Assembly: GCA_023144005.1 (NCBI GenBank)
Contig: JAGLGN010000027.1
Coordinates: 1 to 64,000 of the forward strand
DNA length: 64,000 nucleotides
DNA from: a bacterium
GTDB lineage: Bacteria > AUK180
Direction of reading: 5' to 3'
Shown: positions 51,034 through 59,429 of the stretch, piece by piece
Position numbering within the stretch: the stretch's first letter is position 1
How the letters are laid out: each line of letters starts with the position of its first letter
Position numbers and translations under genes: made by a program
The notes under the pieces: generated by a model
Database searches by the model: none
What the model was told of the DNA's origin: nothing
The model's input: the letters and a program-made list of their open reading frames with translations, nothing else

Positions 51034-52853
51034 TATTCTTCCTCCAGTTGCTGTGTCAGATATATCCTGTAGAACTCATTCTGCTTCTTCAGGAGTTCAT
51101 CGTATCGCCCTGACTCCACGATCTTCCCTGATCTCAGCACAAATATCTTGTCCACATTCTGTATAGTGGAAAGGCGGTGGGCGATAAAAAGCTGCATCAC
51201 ATCCGTAAGTTGTCCACTCAAAGAAGTGAGTATCTTTTCTTCGATGTGAGAGTCAATGGAAGAAAAGGAATCGTCAAATATAATAAATGCCGGCTGCCTG
51301 TAAAGAGCGCGGGCAATGGTCATTCTTTGCCGCTGTCCGCCTGAGAGGGTGATCCCCTTCTCGCCGACAACGGTTTCAAGGCCGTCCTTAAACTCGGAGA
51401 TCGTATCTGTCAAACCCGCGTTCATGATCACTCGTTCCATCAAATTATCATCTTTGTCAAAAGAGAGGGCAAGATTATCCTTGAGCGACTCGGAAAAAAG
51501 AAAGCTGTCCTGTGGTATATATCCGATAGAAGATCTCAAAGTTTCCAAAGAGAACTCCTTAATTGGCTTGTCGTTAATGATTATTTCGCCCTTTTGGGGG
51601 TCATAGAATCTCAACAATAGTTCTGTGATCGTGGATTTTCCCGTACCGATCCTCCCGACGAAAGCGATCTTCTCGCCGCTTTTGAACGAAAAGGAGATAT
51701 CTTCCAGTATCCAACTCTTGGATTTGGGGTATTTAAACCAGACATTCTTGAATTCGATCTTGTTAATCTTGTCGATGCTGTGCTTTCCGCAGATCAATGT
51801 ATTCTCACTTTCCAGTACTTCGTTGATCCTGGACATTGATGCCATACCGCGCGCCCATAGAGTGATGACCCAGCCGATCGCCACCATGGGCCAGATAAGC
51901 GCCATCAAATACATCTGAAAGGCATAAAAATTTCCGATCGTAACGGTACCGTCAATAACGAGTTTGCCGCCGTAGTACAATATCACGATCAGAGACAGCG
52001 ATGAAAATAAGATGATCATCGGATGAAAAAGACCCTCGACCCGGACTAGTTTCAGGAAACTGGAACGGTATGAAGAGGAAAATTCATCAAAACTGTCCGC
52101 CATCTCAACTTCTTTTGTATAACTTTTAATGATCTTGATCCCATTGAAGGAGTTCTGCGAATAATTGGTCAGAGAGGAGAATTTCTGCTGTACCTCTTTG
52201 AAATACTTGAAGATTATCCTCTCGAAAATAAAGACGAGTACCGCTATCAAAGGGAGCGGGATCAATGAAAGAAGGGTTAGCTTCGGATTGATCGAGATCA
52301 TATTGACGATCGCCAGCACTCCCATAAAGAGCGGGTCGAACAGCGCAAGTATACCCGGCCCGGCGGTCATTCTTACCGCGTGAAGATCACTTGTGGCGCG
52401 TGACATTAGCTCCCCGGTGGAATATCTCGAATAAAACTCCATTGGTAGGGAAAGCAGTTTTTTGTAATAAACATCCCGAATATCGTAATCCACCCTATAA
52501 GAGGTCTTCATTATAAATAAACGCCAGAAGACCCTGAAAAGATTGGAAAGTATGTTGACGAACAAAATTACACCGGCGGCGAAAAGAAGAAAATATATCA
52601 ATCCGGAAGATACAAGGCGATTAGCCAGATTCTCTACCATTTCATTGTAGGGAAAGAGGAAGGAGCGTTCTGTGAATATATTGGCGGAAACATGCCCGCC
52701 CGCCATCAAGCTTCTTATGCCGTCAATGGCGAAGCCGGTGAATTTCGGCGTAAAAAGCATGAAGAGATCTGTAAAAAAGAGAACAAACAGTCCCAGGACA
52801 TACTTGTACCAATACCTTCTGGTAAATGAGAACAGGCGTTTTAAAGGACTCAC
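51033..52853 (-). CDS. ABC exporter half-transporter, degenerate-site partner
   Basis: 606 residues, type-1 exporter membrane domain plus ATPase. Walker A GRIGTGKST and a perfect LSGGQRQR signature, but Walker B reads FIIFDDSFSSID, with Asp in place of the catalytic Glu. This complements the sequence changes in the downstream partner exactly as in asymmetric heterodimers. The start is GTG 52853, overlapping the stop of the outer-membrane-like gene (GTGA), so the three genes are translationally linked. Confidence 0.9.
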   Translation of the reverse strand: MSPLKRLFSFTRRYWYKYVLGLFVLFFTDLFMLFTPKFTGFAIDGIRSLMAGGHVSANIFTERSFLFPYNEMVENLANRLVSSGLIYFLLFAAGVILFVNILSNLFRVFWRLFIMKTSYRVDYDIRDVYYKKLLSLPMEFYSRYSTGELMSRATSDLHAVRMTAGPGILALFDPLFMGVLAIVNMISINPKLTLLSLIPLPLIAVLVFIFERIIFKYFKEVQQKFSSLTNYSQNSFNGIKIIKSYTKEVEMADSFDEFSSSYRSSFLKLVRVEGLFHPMIILFSSLSLIVILYYGGKLVIDGTVTIGNFYAFQMYLMALIWPMVAIGWVITLWARGMASMSRINEVLESENTLICGKHSIDKINKIEFKNVWFKYPKSKSWILEDISFSFKSGEKIAFVGRIGTGKSTITELLLRFYDPQKGEIIINDKPIKEFSLETLRSSIGYIPQDSFLFSESLKDNLALSFDKDDNLMERVIMNAGLTDTISEFKDGLETVVGEKGITLSGGQRQRMTIARALYRQPAFIIFDDSFSSIDSHIEEKILTSLSGQLTDVMQLFIAHRLSTIQNVDKIFVLRSGKIVESGRYDELLKKQNEFYRIYLTQQLEEE

Positions 52854-53671
52854 TTAAAGATTATTGTGACTCCCATAAAGAATTTGGGCTGGAAACCGGC
52901 ATCCTGGAACCAATGCTCCAATTTCTGGCCTCCCAGTGAAACCGTCATTAAAAAAGGTCCCGGATCAAAGGAAGCGTTCACTGCCATATTAAAATCTCTA
53001 CCGTCCTGTTCAGCGGAAGCGGTTATTATTGTACCCTTAAGATCCAATGTGTACGCTATCCCGCCGAAAAGTGAAATAACATTATGAATACTCACCCTCT
53101 GCGACCAGGTGGCAAAACCCACAAAACGGCCTGCGCCGAGGCCCGCATTGAGAAGGAGCGGCCCGAAATGTTTTGATGCCGCGAGATAAAAGGAATTGGC
53201 ATTATACAATTTATCATTGGTGATATAACCGTCAGCGTCAAGTTCCTGATATGTCAGATGATCGTATTCCACAGCGTCTCCCTCGGTAGAAATATATTTC
53301 TGCCAGGAGATATTCTGCATGCCTGTAAACAGGGCGGGCTGATACTTACCCTCCTCTTCAAGGATGTGGAAATCGAGATTAGCTGCCGACGCAAATGGCT
53401 TGAAATTATTCACAAATATCGAGACCTGGAGGAAAGGGACCGGGGAAAAAGAGAACCTGAAATTGGAGTTGAAATAGATATCATGCTCTGGTATTTCATT
53501 TAGAGGCGAGTTTGTCGAACCGAGAGTGAAATCCCAGTTGACCATCATTTCTCTATCCACGAAACTTTCACCACCGGGGATATCTACGAAAATCGGGCGG
53601 CCGGTAAAACCACCGGCAAGCACGGACACGGAAGCCAAAATTGCAAGAAACAGTATCGAAATTCTTCTCAT
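52850..53671 (-). CDS. Outer-membrane-like beta-barrel protein
   Basis: 273 residues from the ATG at 53671 (AAAGGTG upstream). A signal peptide ends near VLAGG; the rest is a succession of short amphipathic strands with aromatic girdles (FRFSFSPVPFLQVSIFVNNF; PFLMTVSLGGQ) and a terminal strand FFMGVTIIFK. It resembles YjbH-type barrel domains; the assignment to the outer membrane is inference. As first gene of the operon with the ABC exporter, it may be an outer-membrane partner or a cargo-related protein. Confidence 0.65.
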   Translation of the reverse strand: MRRISILFLAILASVSVLAGGFTGRPIFVDIPGGESFVDREMMVNWDFTLGSTNSPLNEIPEHDIYFNSNFRFSFSPVPFLQVSIFVNNFKPFASAANLDFHILEEEGKYQPALFTGMQNISWQKYISTEGDAVEYDHLTYQELDADGYITNDKLYNANSFYLAASKHFGPLLLNAGLGAGRFVGFATWSQRVSIHNVISLFGGIAYTLDLKGTIITASAEQDGRDFNMAVNASFDPGPFLMTVSLGGQKLEHWFQDAGFQPKFFMGVTIIFK

Positions 53672-53688
53672 AATAGCACCTTTCAATA

Positions 53689-53717
53689 ATTGTATAATAT
53701 TTTCACTCTATATGCAA
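53689..53717 (-). promoter_or_regulatory. Promoter of barrel-ABC exporter operon
   Basis: Minus strand: TTGCAT (53717-53712), 17 bp, TACAAT (53694-53689), 18 bases before the ATG at 53671. Confidence 0.55.
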
Positions 53718-53815
53718 CTGATAAGGGGACAAGTTACCCAGTGGAACAGGGAAATGGGTTAGAAGTACGACGTGAAAACAAAAACAATATCCATGCCCGT
53801 AACCGGAAAACCGTT

Positions 53816-53892
53816 TGAGATAGGAATCTTTTTGTGTTCTATCTCTTAATTGTCAACTATCTCTTTTGTTCCCTTCCCCATTATTCATTTCT
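53816..53892. repeat. Intergenic mosaic repeat
   Basis: GAGATAGGAATCTTTTTGTG followed by TTCTATCTCTTAATTGTCAA and CCCCATTATTCATTTC. The first two pieces match 61416-61455 directly and 27293-27326 inverted. A CCCGTAACCGGAAAA motif lies just before (53796-53810). Confidence 0.5.
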
Positions 53893-53895
53893 TTG

Positions 53896-54186
53896 TCAGC
53901 AGCATTTACCTTTAACTTTTTTTCTGCCTAAAATACCACCGCTGAGGAAAAGGCCGGCACCAAGGACAAAGCCGAAATTGTACCAATTCCCATTATTGTG
54001 GATCTCATAAAATCTAACTTCACGGGTAAATAGAGAAATTATGAATGTGATCGGCGAGATCAATCCATGCCATATCCCCTTCCAGAACCCTGCTTTCTCT
54101 CCGGGTAATTTTTCCACAAAATTCGGACCCGGGGCACAGCCGGCAAAAAGTACTGTGAGCAAAAGTAGCGCTAATAATATTTTCAT
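53896..54186 (-). CDS. Small membrane-bound lipoprotein, function unknown
   Basis: 96 residues from the ATG at 54186. A lipobox (LFAG-Cys) ends the signal; two further hydrophobic segments follow (HGLISPITFIISLF and FGFVLGAGLFLSGGIL). The EKAGFWKGIWHGLISPITFI pattern is recurrent in short bacterial proteins of unknown role, often seen near envelope genes (from memory). The ATG overlaps no codon of the upstream S9 peptidase gene but follows its stop by 1 base, with AGGAGAG as SD, so the two are coupled. It ends in KGKCC. Confidence 0.7.
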   Translation of the reverse strand: MKILLALLLLTVLFAGCAPGPNFVEKLPGEKAGFWKGIWHGLISPITFIISLFTREVRFYEIHNNGNWYNFGFVLGAGLFLSGGILGRKKVKGKCC

Positions 54187-54187
54187 C

Positions 54188-56626
54188 TTACTCTCCTGCG
54201 TTCTTAACATATTTTTCAAACCATTGATCGGTTTCCCAGAGGACATGCATCACCGATTCTTTAGCCTTATACGAGTGATCTTCAAATGGAAGCATTACCA
54301 ATTTCACCGTTACCCCATGAGCTTTAAGCGCATCGTAGAATCTCTCGCTCTGTATCGGATATGTTCCGGGATTGGAATCGTTCGCTCCGTGAATCAATAA
54401 GACCGGCTCCTTTATCTTATCAGTATTCATAAAGGGAGACATCTCTATATAGGTTTCCTGCGCCTCCCAGAAAGTGCGGCGCTCCGATTGAAAGCCGTAG
54501 GGCGTAAGGGTCCTGTTATACGCTCCTGTCCGGCATACCGCAGTCGAGAAAAGGTCGGTGTGCGCTACAAGATTGGCGGCAGTAAAGGCGCCGTAGGAAT
54601 GACCGCCGATGGCAATTCTTTTACCGTCTGTAATACCCAATTGCTTTAACTTATCGATCGCGGCTTCTGCACTCATTATCAATTGTTCTAAATAAGTATC
54701 ATTGGGTTCATTATCCCCTTCACCGATGATAGGCATGGTAGGGCCGTCAAATACTGCATATCCTCTTGTAACCCAAATCGCTTGCGACCACCATTCCAAA
54801 TTGGTGAATCTATGTGAAGAACCCTTTCTCTGGCTGGCGGTTCGCGCACTTTTGAATTCCTTGGGATACACCCACATTATTACAGGCAACGGACCGTCTT
54901 CTTTCTTATAATCAGGAGGCAGGAACAATTTTGCCGAGAGTTGAACTCCATCCTTTCTCTTATAGGCAACAAATTTTCCCTTCAGATCCTTCATATGAGG
55001 ATAAGGATGAGGAAAATCTGTTATCTTACTTTCTTTATCACCGCCAAGTTCCTTGATCAGGTAATTGGGGAATTGTTCACCACTCTCTCTTCTGGTGACA
55101 ATTTGTCCTGCACTTGGATAGTTCATCTTCACCACATACTCATAAACATCAGCACCCGATTCAAACAACCTTTCCGTTTCCAGGGAAGAAATATTTAATT
55201 TATCGAGAAAAGGGTGCGCTCCATCGGGCGAAGCTCCTTTGCCCTTTAGATACAGGCCGTCACCCTCAGGGGAAAACCGCAATACAAAGTGGCCGGAATC
55301 AGTTTCGGTCGTGAGAAATGCCCCCGGATCCTTATATACATCCTCCGAGTTCAGTGAAAACACCTCTTTCATTTTTCCCGGGGAAGAAGGATCAATAAAA
55401 AAGATCCTTTTTATTCTTTTCGGATGCCATCTCTCATGGACAACGGCAAGGTCGTCTCGGCCCCATTCAATGCTCTTGAATCTGTATTCTGTTGTAAATA
55501 TCTCCTTTCCCTCTCCTGTGAACGGTGCGGAAAGCAGGTAGCCCTTATCGCGAAACGGCACATCTTTTCTTGGATCGCCTTCATCTTGGGCGACCGCGTA
55601 AAACAATGTACTCGGCACATCCGAACGCCAGTGCAATTTACGCATGCCCGGCTCGGCGGTTTCCCACATTGTGGGGATATTCTCCATTAAAGGAAGGTCC
55701 GCAAGCTCTACAAGCTCCTCTCCGTTGATGGCCCAAACCTCCACTCTCCGAGGGAAGCGATATGCGGGAACAGTATAAGAAAAGGGTTCGTGCGTAGATT
55801 CGATAAGGAGATACTTGCCATCTGGAGAAATATCAAGATAAATTATCATTCTGGGATCGCCTATCTTCACATTCTTGCCGCCGAGATCAGCTTTAACAAG
55901 CTGAACCGTTGCATAAGCCTTAAATAACTTCACATCTGTTTCATTCTTCAGAAGATCCTTGTAGGTTATCTGTGCCGCTCCTTCACCGGTGCTTTCCTTC
56001 ACCATAGGAGAAATGGGTTCACAAACACCTTTTAGCAGCTCGGGAATGCTCTGTTTATAGAAGATCGAAAGCGAATCCGATGACCATCCGAATGAGTCGC
56101 CCCAATACACCGCATTGACATTATTACCCACGAATCTTGCCGCGCCGGTCTTTGAGTCCGCCACCCAGAGCTGTATCTCTTTCTCCTCGTAAACCAAAAA
56201 CGCGATCCACTTTGAGTCAGGAGACCATTTAAAGGTCCTGCATCGGGCATTTTCCGCTAATCCGCTTATTGGGATCGTATTTCCGGATACAACATCCATC
56301 AGACGAAGTCCGTCAAATGTCCAGGGCTTACTCGGGCCGTAATTATCCGGATCCAGCCGTATGCCCGCCAAGCCCAGTTCTTCTACATCAAGGGACCTTA
56401 TAGTGGGATATTCCGGACGGTCGATCAGTAGGATCTTTTCGCCCTTTTTATCAAAGATCAGATACGGGCTTTTTACGGAATTGATCAATTGCGAGATCTC
56501 TGGAGGCGGTTCCTTATAACCCTCGATCTTTCTCTCACCGCGCAAGATCACATTGTCAAGCGGACGGGTACAGCCCAAAATGGCAATAAGCAGAACAAGG
56601 GCAATTAACGGTGCATATTTTCTCAT
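54188..56626 (-). CDS. S9 family peptidase lipoprotein, glutamyl-endopeptidase-like
   Basis: 812 residues from the ATG at 56626, chosen because it begins at the signal peptide (MRKYAPLIALVLLIAILGC, a lipobox) with GGAGA upstream. The N-terminal ~550 residues form a beta-propeller with repeated WSPDSKW-type blades. The C-terminal alpha/beta-hydrolase has the Ser in GGHSYGAF, the Asp in HGANDSNPG and the His in EDHSY. It resembles the glutamyl endopeptidase (CGEP)-like branch of prolyl oligopeptidases and should digest peptides at the cell envelope. The start lies only 16 bases from a MITE end, so native promoter sequence has been displaced. Confidence 0.88.
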   Translation of the reverse strand: MRKYAPLIALVLLIAILGCTRPLDNVILRGERKIEGYKEPPPEISQLINSVKSPYLIFDKKGEKILLIDRPEYPTIRSLDVEELGLAGIRLDPDNYGPSKPWTFDGLRLMDVVSGNTIPISGLAENARCRTFKWSPDSKWIAFLVYEEKEIQLWVADSKTGAARFVGNNVNAVYWGDSFGWSSDSLSIFYKQSIPELLKGVCEPISPMVKESTGEGAAQITYKDLLKNETDVKLFKAYATVQLVKADLGGKNVKIGDPRMIIYLDISPDGKYLLIESTHEPFSYTVPAYRFPRRVEVWAINGEELVELADLPLMENIPTMWETAEPGMRKLHWRSDVPSTLFYAVAQDEGDPRKDVPFRDKGYLLSAPFTGEGKEIFTTEYRFKSIEWGRDDLAVVHERWHPKRIKRIFFIDPSSPGKMKEVFSLNSEDVYKDPGAFLTTETDSGHFVLRFSPEGDGLYLKGKGASPDGAHPFLDKLNISSLETERLFESGADVYEYVVKMNYPSAGQIVTRRESGEQFPNYLIKELGGDKESKITDFPHPYPHMKDLKGKFVAYKRKDGVQLSAKLFLPPDYKKEDGPLPVIMWVYPKEFKSARTASQRKGSSHRFTNLEWWSQAIWVTRGYAVFDGPTMPIIGEGDNEPNDTYLEQLIMSAEAAIDKLKQLGITDGKRIAIGGHSYGAFTAANLVAHTDLFSTAVCRTGAYNRTLTPYGFQSERRTFWEAQETYIEMSPFMNTDKIKEPVLLIHGANDSNPGTYPIQSERFYDALKAHGVTVKLVMLPFEDHSYKAKESVMHVLWETDQWFEKYVKNAGE

Positions 56627-56642
56627 ATTAATTATCTCCGTA

Positions 56643-56913
56643 GTGTGCTGTTTCATAAATACGATGACAATGGAATGCTTAGATTTGAGTCAATTCCAAC
56701 GAACAATGAGTGCGGCGTACCCTTAGTGGTCCGTAAGCGAAGAGAGAGGAAAAAATCGACCAAAGATGACATTCCCTCCGGGCTGAATCTCTTTTGCCGT
56801 CTTCTACGTTGCTCGTTGCTTACATACCGCCGTGGGTATGCAGCGTTCCTCGCTCCTTGAATACGAAACAAAATAGCATCAGCCATTGTTACCGTCTTTA
56901 TGAAACTGTACAC
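56643..56913. mobile_element. MITE copy 2 (271 bp)
   Basis: 31-bp terminal inverted repeats at 56643-56673 (GTGTGCTGTTTCATAAATAC onward) and 56883-56913, flanked by TA on both sides (56641-56642, 56914-56915). It carries an insertion-like extra ~20 bp relative to copy 1 (CTTCTACGTTGCTCGTTGC around 56800). Its right end contains the last ten codons and stop of the epimerase-like gene. Confidence 0.8.
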
Positions 56914-57886
56914 TAGTATTATATTTTTTGATGATCTCTTTCTCTTTCGCGGCATCTAATCCCGCTGAATATTTCTTCCCCATTGTTGAAGTAATCGCCC
57001 ATTCCAATGTATCACGCACGGTTGTTTCCAGCTCTGTGAATGCCAAACCGGCATCCAATGCTTTCTTGATACTTACGGTGTCGTTAAAACCGGGGATCCA
57101 CAACGGCATTTCCACATACGGACCCAACTCTGCGTCTAAAAGGAATTTATCGGGGATCCAGGTGCCTGAATACTCAGCGGATATCGCATTTGCCGACTGT
57201 TCAATAAAATCCGACATTGAAAGAGCTGCCGCCGGGCCGGTGGCATTGAAGGTTCCGGTGAGCCCTTTCTCAGCAGAAGATACTGTCCATGCGGCTAGGT
57301 CTCTGACATCAATGAATTGTATCTGCCTTGCGGGGTCGCCGGGAAGGAGCACATCACCACCCTTATTCAATCTCATGGGCCAATAGGTGAAACGGTTTGA
57401 TGGGTCATCCGGACCTACTATCAATCCGGGACGGATATTAAGGAAGTTTTTAGGAAAACACCGCTGAACCTCTTTTTCACAAAGAACTTTCAAGCCGCCA
57501 TAGGTTTCTCCGGTGATCTTCTCGGTTTTTGTATCAGGTAATGAGATCAGCTCAGATGCTTCATCTACCGCATCCGCGGAAAGGTCGGGATATACGGATA
57601 CAGAAGAAATATATACATAAAGTGATGCGCTGTCTATTGCATCCGCTACTTCCTTGATCTGACGCGGGAAGTAACCCGAAGGATCAATAACAATATCCCA
57701 TGAGCTTCCGCGTATCGAATCATAATCGCCCTTTATACGGTCACCTTTGTAATGGATTTGGTCTTGAAACAGTTCGGGATTGGAAATTCCCCGATTGAAA
57801 AATGATACCTCATGTCCCCTTTCAAGAGCGATCTGTGCTATATGTTTTCCTAAAAATACTGTCCCGCCCAATATCAAAATATTCAT
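56879..57886 (-). CDS. NAD-dependent epimerase/dehydratase-like protein
   Basis: 335 residues, an extended-SDR fold: N-terminal NAD site ILILGGTVFLGKHIAQIA, RSxS-free catalytic region with YGGLK (Tyr-x-x-x-Lys), and RPGLIVGPDDPSNRF. The family acts on nucleotide sugars or similar substrates; the C terminus is divergent and the substrate unknown. AAGGAG precedes the ATG at 57886. The final residues VQFHKDGNNG and the stop are encoded by the inverted end of MITE copy 2, so the native C terminus was replaced or extended. MITE copy 3 begins only 16 bases upstream of the ATG. Confidence 0.8.
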   Translation of the reverse strand: MNILILGGTVFLGKHIAQIALERGHEVSFFNRGISNPELFQDQIHYKGDRIKGDYDSIRGSSWDIVIDPSGYFPRQIKEVADAIDSASLYVYISSVSVYPDLSADAVDEASELISLPDTKTEKITGETYGGLKVLCEKEVQRCFPKNFLNIRPGLIVGPDDPSNRFTYWPMRLNKGGDVLLPGDPARQIQFIDVRDLAAWTVSSAEKGLTGTFNATGPAAALSMSDFIEQSANAISAEYSGTWIPDKFLLDAELGPYVEMPLWIPGFNDTVSIKKALDAGLAFTELETTVRDTLEWAITSTMGKKYSAGLDAAKEKEIIKKYNTSVQFHKDGNNG

Positions 57887-57901
57887 TCACTTCTCCTTAA
57901 A

Positions 57902-58154
57902 GTGCACTATTTCGTAAATACGGTAACAATGGCTGAGGCGATTTTGTTCAGCATGGGAGACCCAGCGAGCGCAGCATACCCACGCGGTATGTAAAGACAG
58001 AAAAAGAGCCTCAGCCCGAAGGGAATATCATCTTTGGTCAATTTCTTCCTCTCGCTTCGCTGACGGACCACAAAGGGTACGATGCGCTTATTGTTCGTTG
58101 GAATTGGCTCAAATCCAAACATTCCATTGTCACAGTATTTACGAAATAGTACAC
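57902..58154. mobile_element. MITE copy 3 (253 bp, inverted orientation)
   Basis: The best-preserved ends: GTGCACTATTTCGTAAATAC at 57902 and, inverted, GTGTACTATTTCGTAAATAC at 58154, with 31-bp repeats matching at 27-28 positions. The interior is in the opposite orientation to copies 1 and 2. Flanking TA duplication is not intact here; only two bases (AA) separate it from the shorter copy on the right. Confidence 0.8.
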
Positions 58155-58156
58155 AA

Positions 58157-58247
58157 GTGTCCTATTCCATAAATGTATGCTGACACAGAATAATACGAAA
58201 AAAAGGGAAAAGTATTCCATTGTCATCGTGTCTATGAATCAGAACAC
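58157..58247. mobile_element. Deleted MITE derivative (91 bp)
   Basis: GTGTCCTATTCCATAAATGT (58157) and inverted GTGTTCTGATTCATAGACAC (58247) are diverged forms of the same 31-bp ends, with only ~29 bp between them. It is an internally deleted copy lying next to copy 3. Confidence 0.6.
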
Positions 58248-58283
58248 CAATATATTTTATCATAAGTGATTCAAAAATAAAAG

Positions 58284-58312
58284 TGGACTTTTTCAACGTT
58301 TTGGTATACAAT
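58284..58312 (+). promoter_or_regulatory. Leaderless-type promoter of S1/P1 nuclease
   Basis: TGGACT (58284-58289), 17 bp, TACAAT (58307-58312), then 7 bases to the ATG at 58320; no SD is possible. Confidence 0.55.
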
Positions 58313-58319
58313 AATCTCT

Positions 58320-59318
58320 ATGAATAAGAAGATAACGGCTCTACTGCTTGTCACATTACTCTTCTCCACCAATCTCTTTTCCTGGGGACACCGCGTTCAT
58401 AATGAAGCGACATGGAATGTGTGCAGGACCTTACTCCCCCATTTCGGCAGTAATTTTGAGAACTACATGAAGTATATCTCCGATAACGGTTCCCTGCCGG
58501 ATAAGTGGAAGTTCTACGATAGCAATGAGTCCCCTAACCATTATTGTGATTATGATTTTTACGCAGAGAAGGATCTGATCGATCTCAATAATCCCTTTGA
58601 AAAGGTGTTTCGCTATTATGGATCTGATTTTATGAAAAAGAACGGGACGGTGATCTGGGCGATCGAGGAATATTATAAACTGCTCGTTGATGCCTTTGAA
58701 AATCAGGATTTCTCCTCAGCTTTGGTTTATATGTCGGCATTGAGCCACTATATTCAAGATATACATCAGCCATTTCACACGACAAAGAATTATGACGGCC
58801 AGCTCACCGGAAATAAAGGCATACACGCACGATATGAAATCGATATGATAGACCTCTTCTGGGTACCTGAGGATATCAAGGATATTTCGTTGGATCAGCT
58901 ACCTCAACCTGCCGAAATTAAGAAATTCGTTATTAATATTATAGAAGAGTCGCTGACATTCGTTCCCGAAATACTGAGCTCCGACCGCGCGGCCAGAGAA
59001 GATAGCGATGGCAGCTACGACCACGCTTACTTCGAAGCTTTGTGGGAAGACACCGGCGGGATGACCACGCAAAGGATCTCCAGATCACAGATAAAGACCT
59101 CAGCTCTACTGCTCTCCGCGTGGAAAGCTGCTGGTTCACCTGCATTTCCCCAAAAAGTACTTCTCTTGGAAGGGCGTATGCAGGGATTGGAAAAACCACA
59201 GTTTTTCAAAGAAGGTAGGGTAAAACGGGGCGAAATATCAGAAAAGAAGATCGTATTTTCAGGCGCTCTTGCCGCTGTGATCTTTATCGGCATCATTGCT
59301 GCGCTCAAGGGGCTTTGA
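58320..59318 (+). CDS. Secreted S1/P1-type zinc nuclease with C-terminal membrane anchor
   Basis: 332 residues. The signal peptide is cleaved before Trp22 (SWGHRVHNEA), whose free amino group is a zinc ligand in S1/P1 nucleases and phospholipase C; further ligands appear in HYCDYD, HYIQDIHQPFH and GIHARYEIDMID. It should cut single-stranded nucleic acid, or hydrolyse phospholipid, outside the cytoplasm. Unlike typical members it ends with a basic stretch and a hydrophobic helix (SGALAAVIFIGIIAALKGL), suggesting membrane anchoring. The promoter predicts a leaderless transcript. It lies beside the MITE pair, after which its own promoter is intact. Confidence 0.85.
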   Translation: MNKKITALLLVTLLFSTNLFSWGHRVHNEATWNVCRTLLPHFGSNFENYMKYISDNGSLPDKWKFYDSNESPNHYCDYDFYAEKDLIDLNNPFEKVFRYYGSDFMKKNGTVIWAIEEYYKLLVDAFENQDFSSALVYMSALSHYIQDIHQPFHTTKNYDGQLTGNKGIHARYEIDMIDLFWVPEDIKDISLDQLPQPAEIKKFVINIIEESLTFVPEILSSDRAAREDSDGSYDHAYFEALWEDTGGMTTQRISRSQIKTSALLLSAWKAAGSPAFPQKVLLLEGRMQGLEKPQFFKEGRVKRGEISEKKIVFSGALAAVIFIGIIAALKGL

Positions 59319-59338
59319 TAATAGTAACAGAGTGTTTA

Positions 59339-59362
59339 AAGGTTCAAAAGTTCAAGTTTGGT
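59339..59362. repeat. TTCAAAAGTTCAAG tract
   Basis: AAGGTTCAAAAGTTCAAGTT matches the first piece of the mosaic at 61381 and, inverted, 27325-27358. Confidence 0.4.
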
Positions 59363-59382
59363 AAAAGCAGTGATCAATTTTG

Positions 59383-59411
59383 TTGAATTAAGTCATTTTT
59401 TCCTGTAAAAT
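59383..59411 (+). promoter_or_regulatory. Promoter of rubrerythrin
   Basis: TTGAAT (59383-59388), 17 bp, TAAAAT (59406-59411), followed by GGAGG (59420-59424) and the ATG at 59430. Confidence 0.7.
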
Positions 59412-59429
59412 GTCATATCGGAGGTATTT

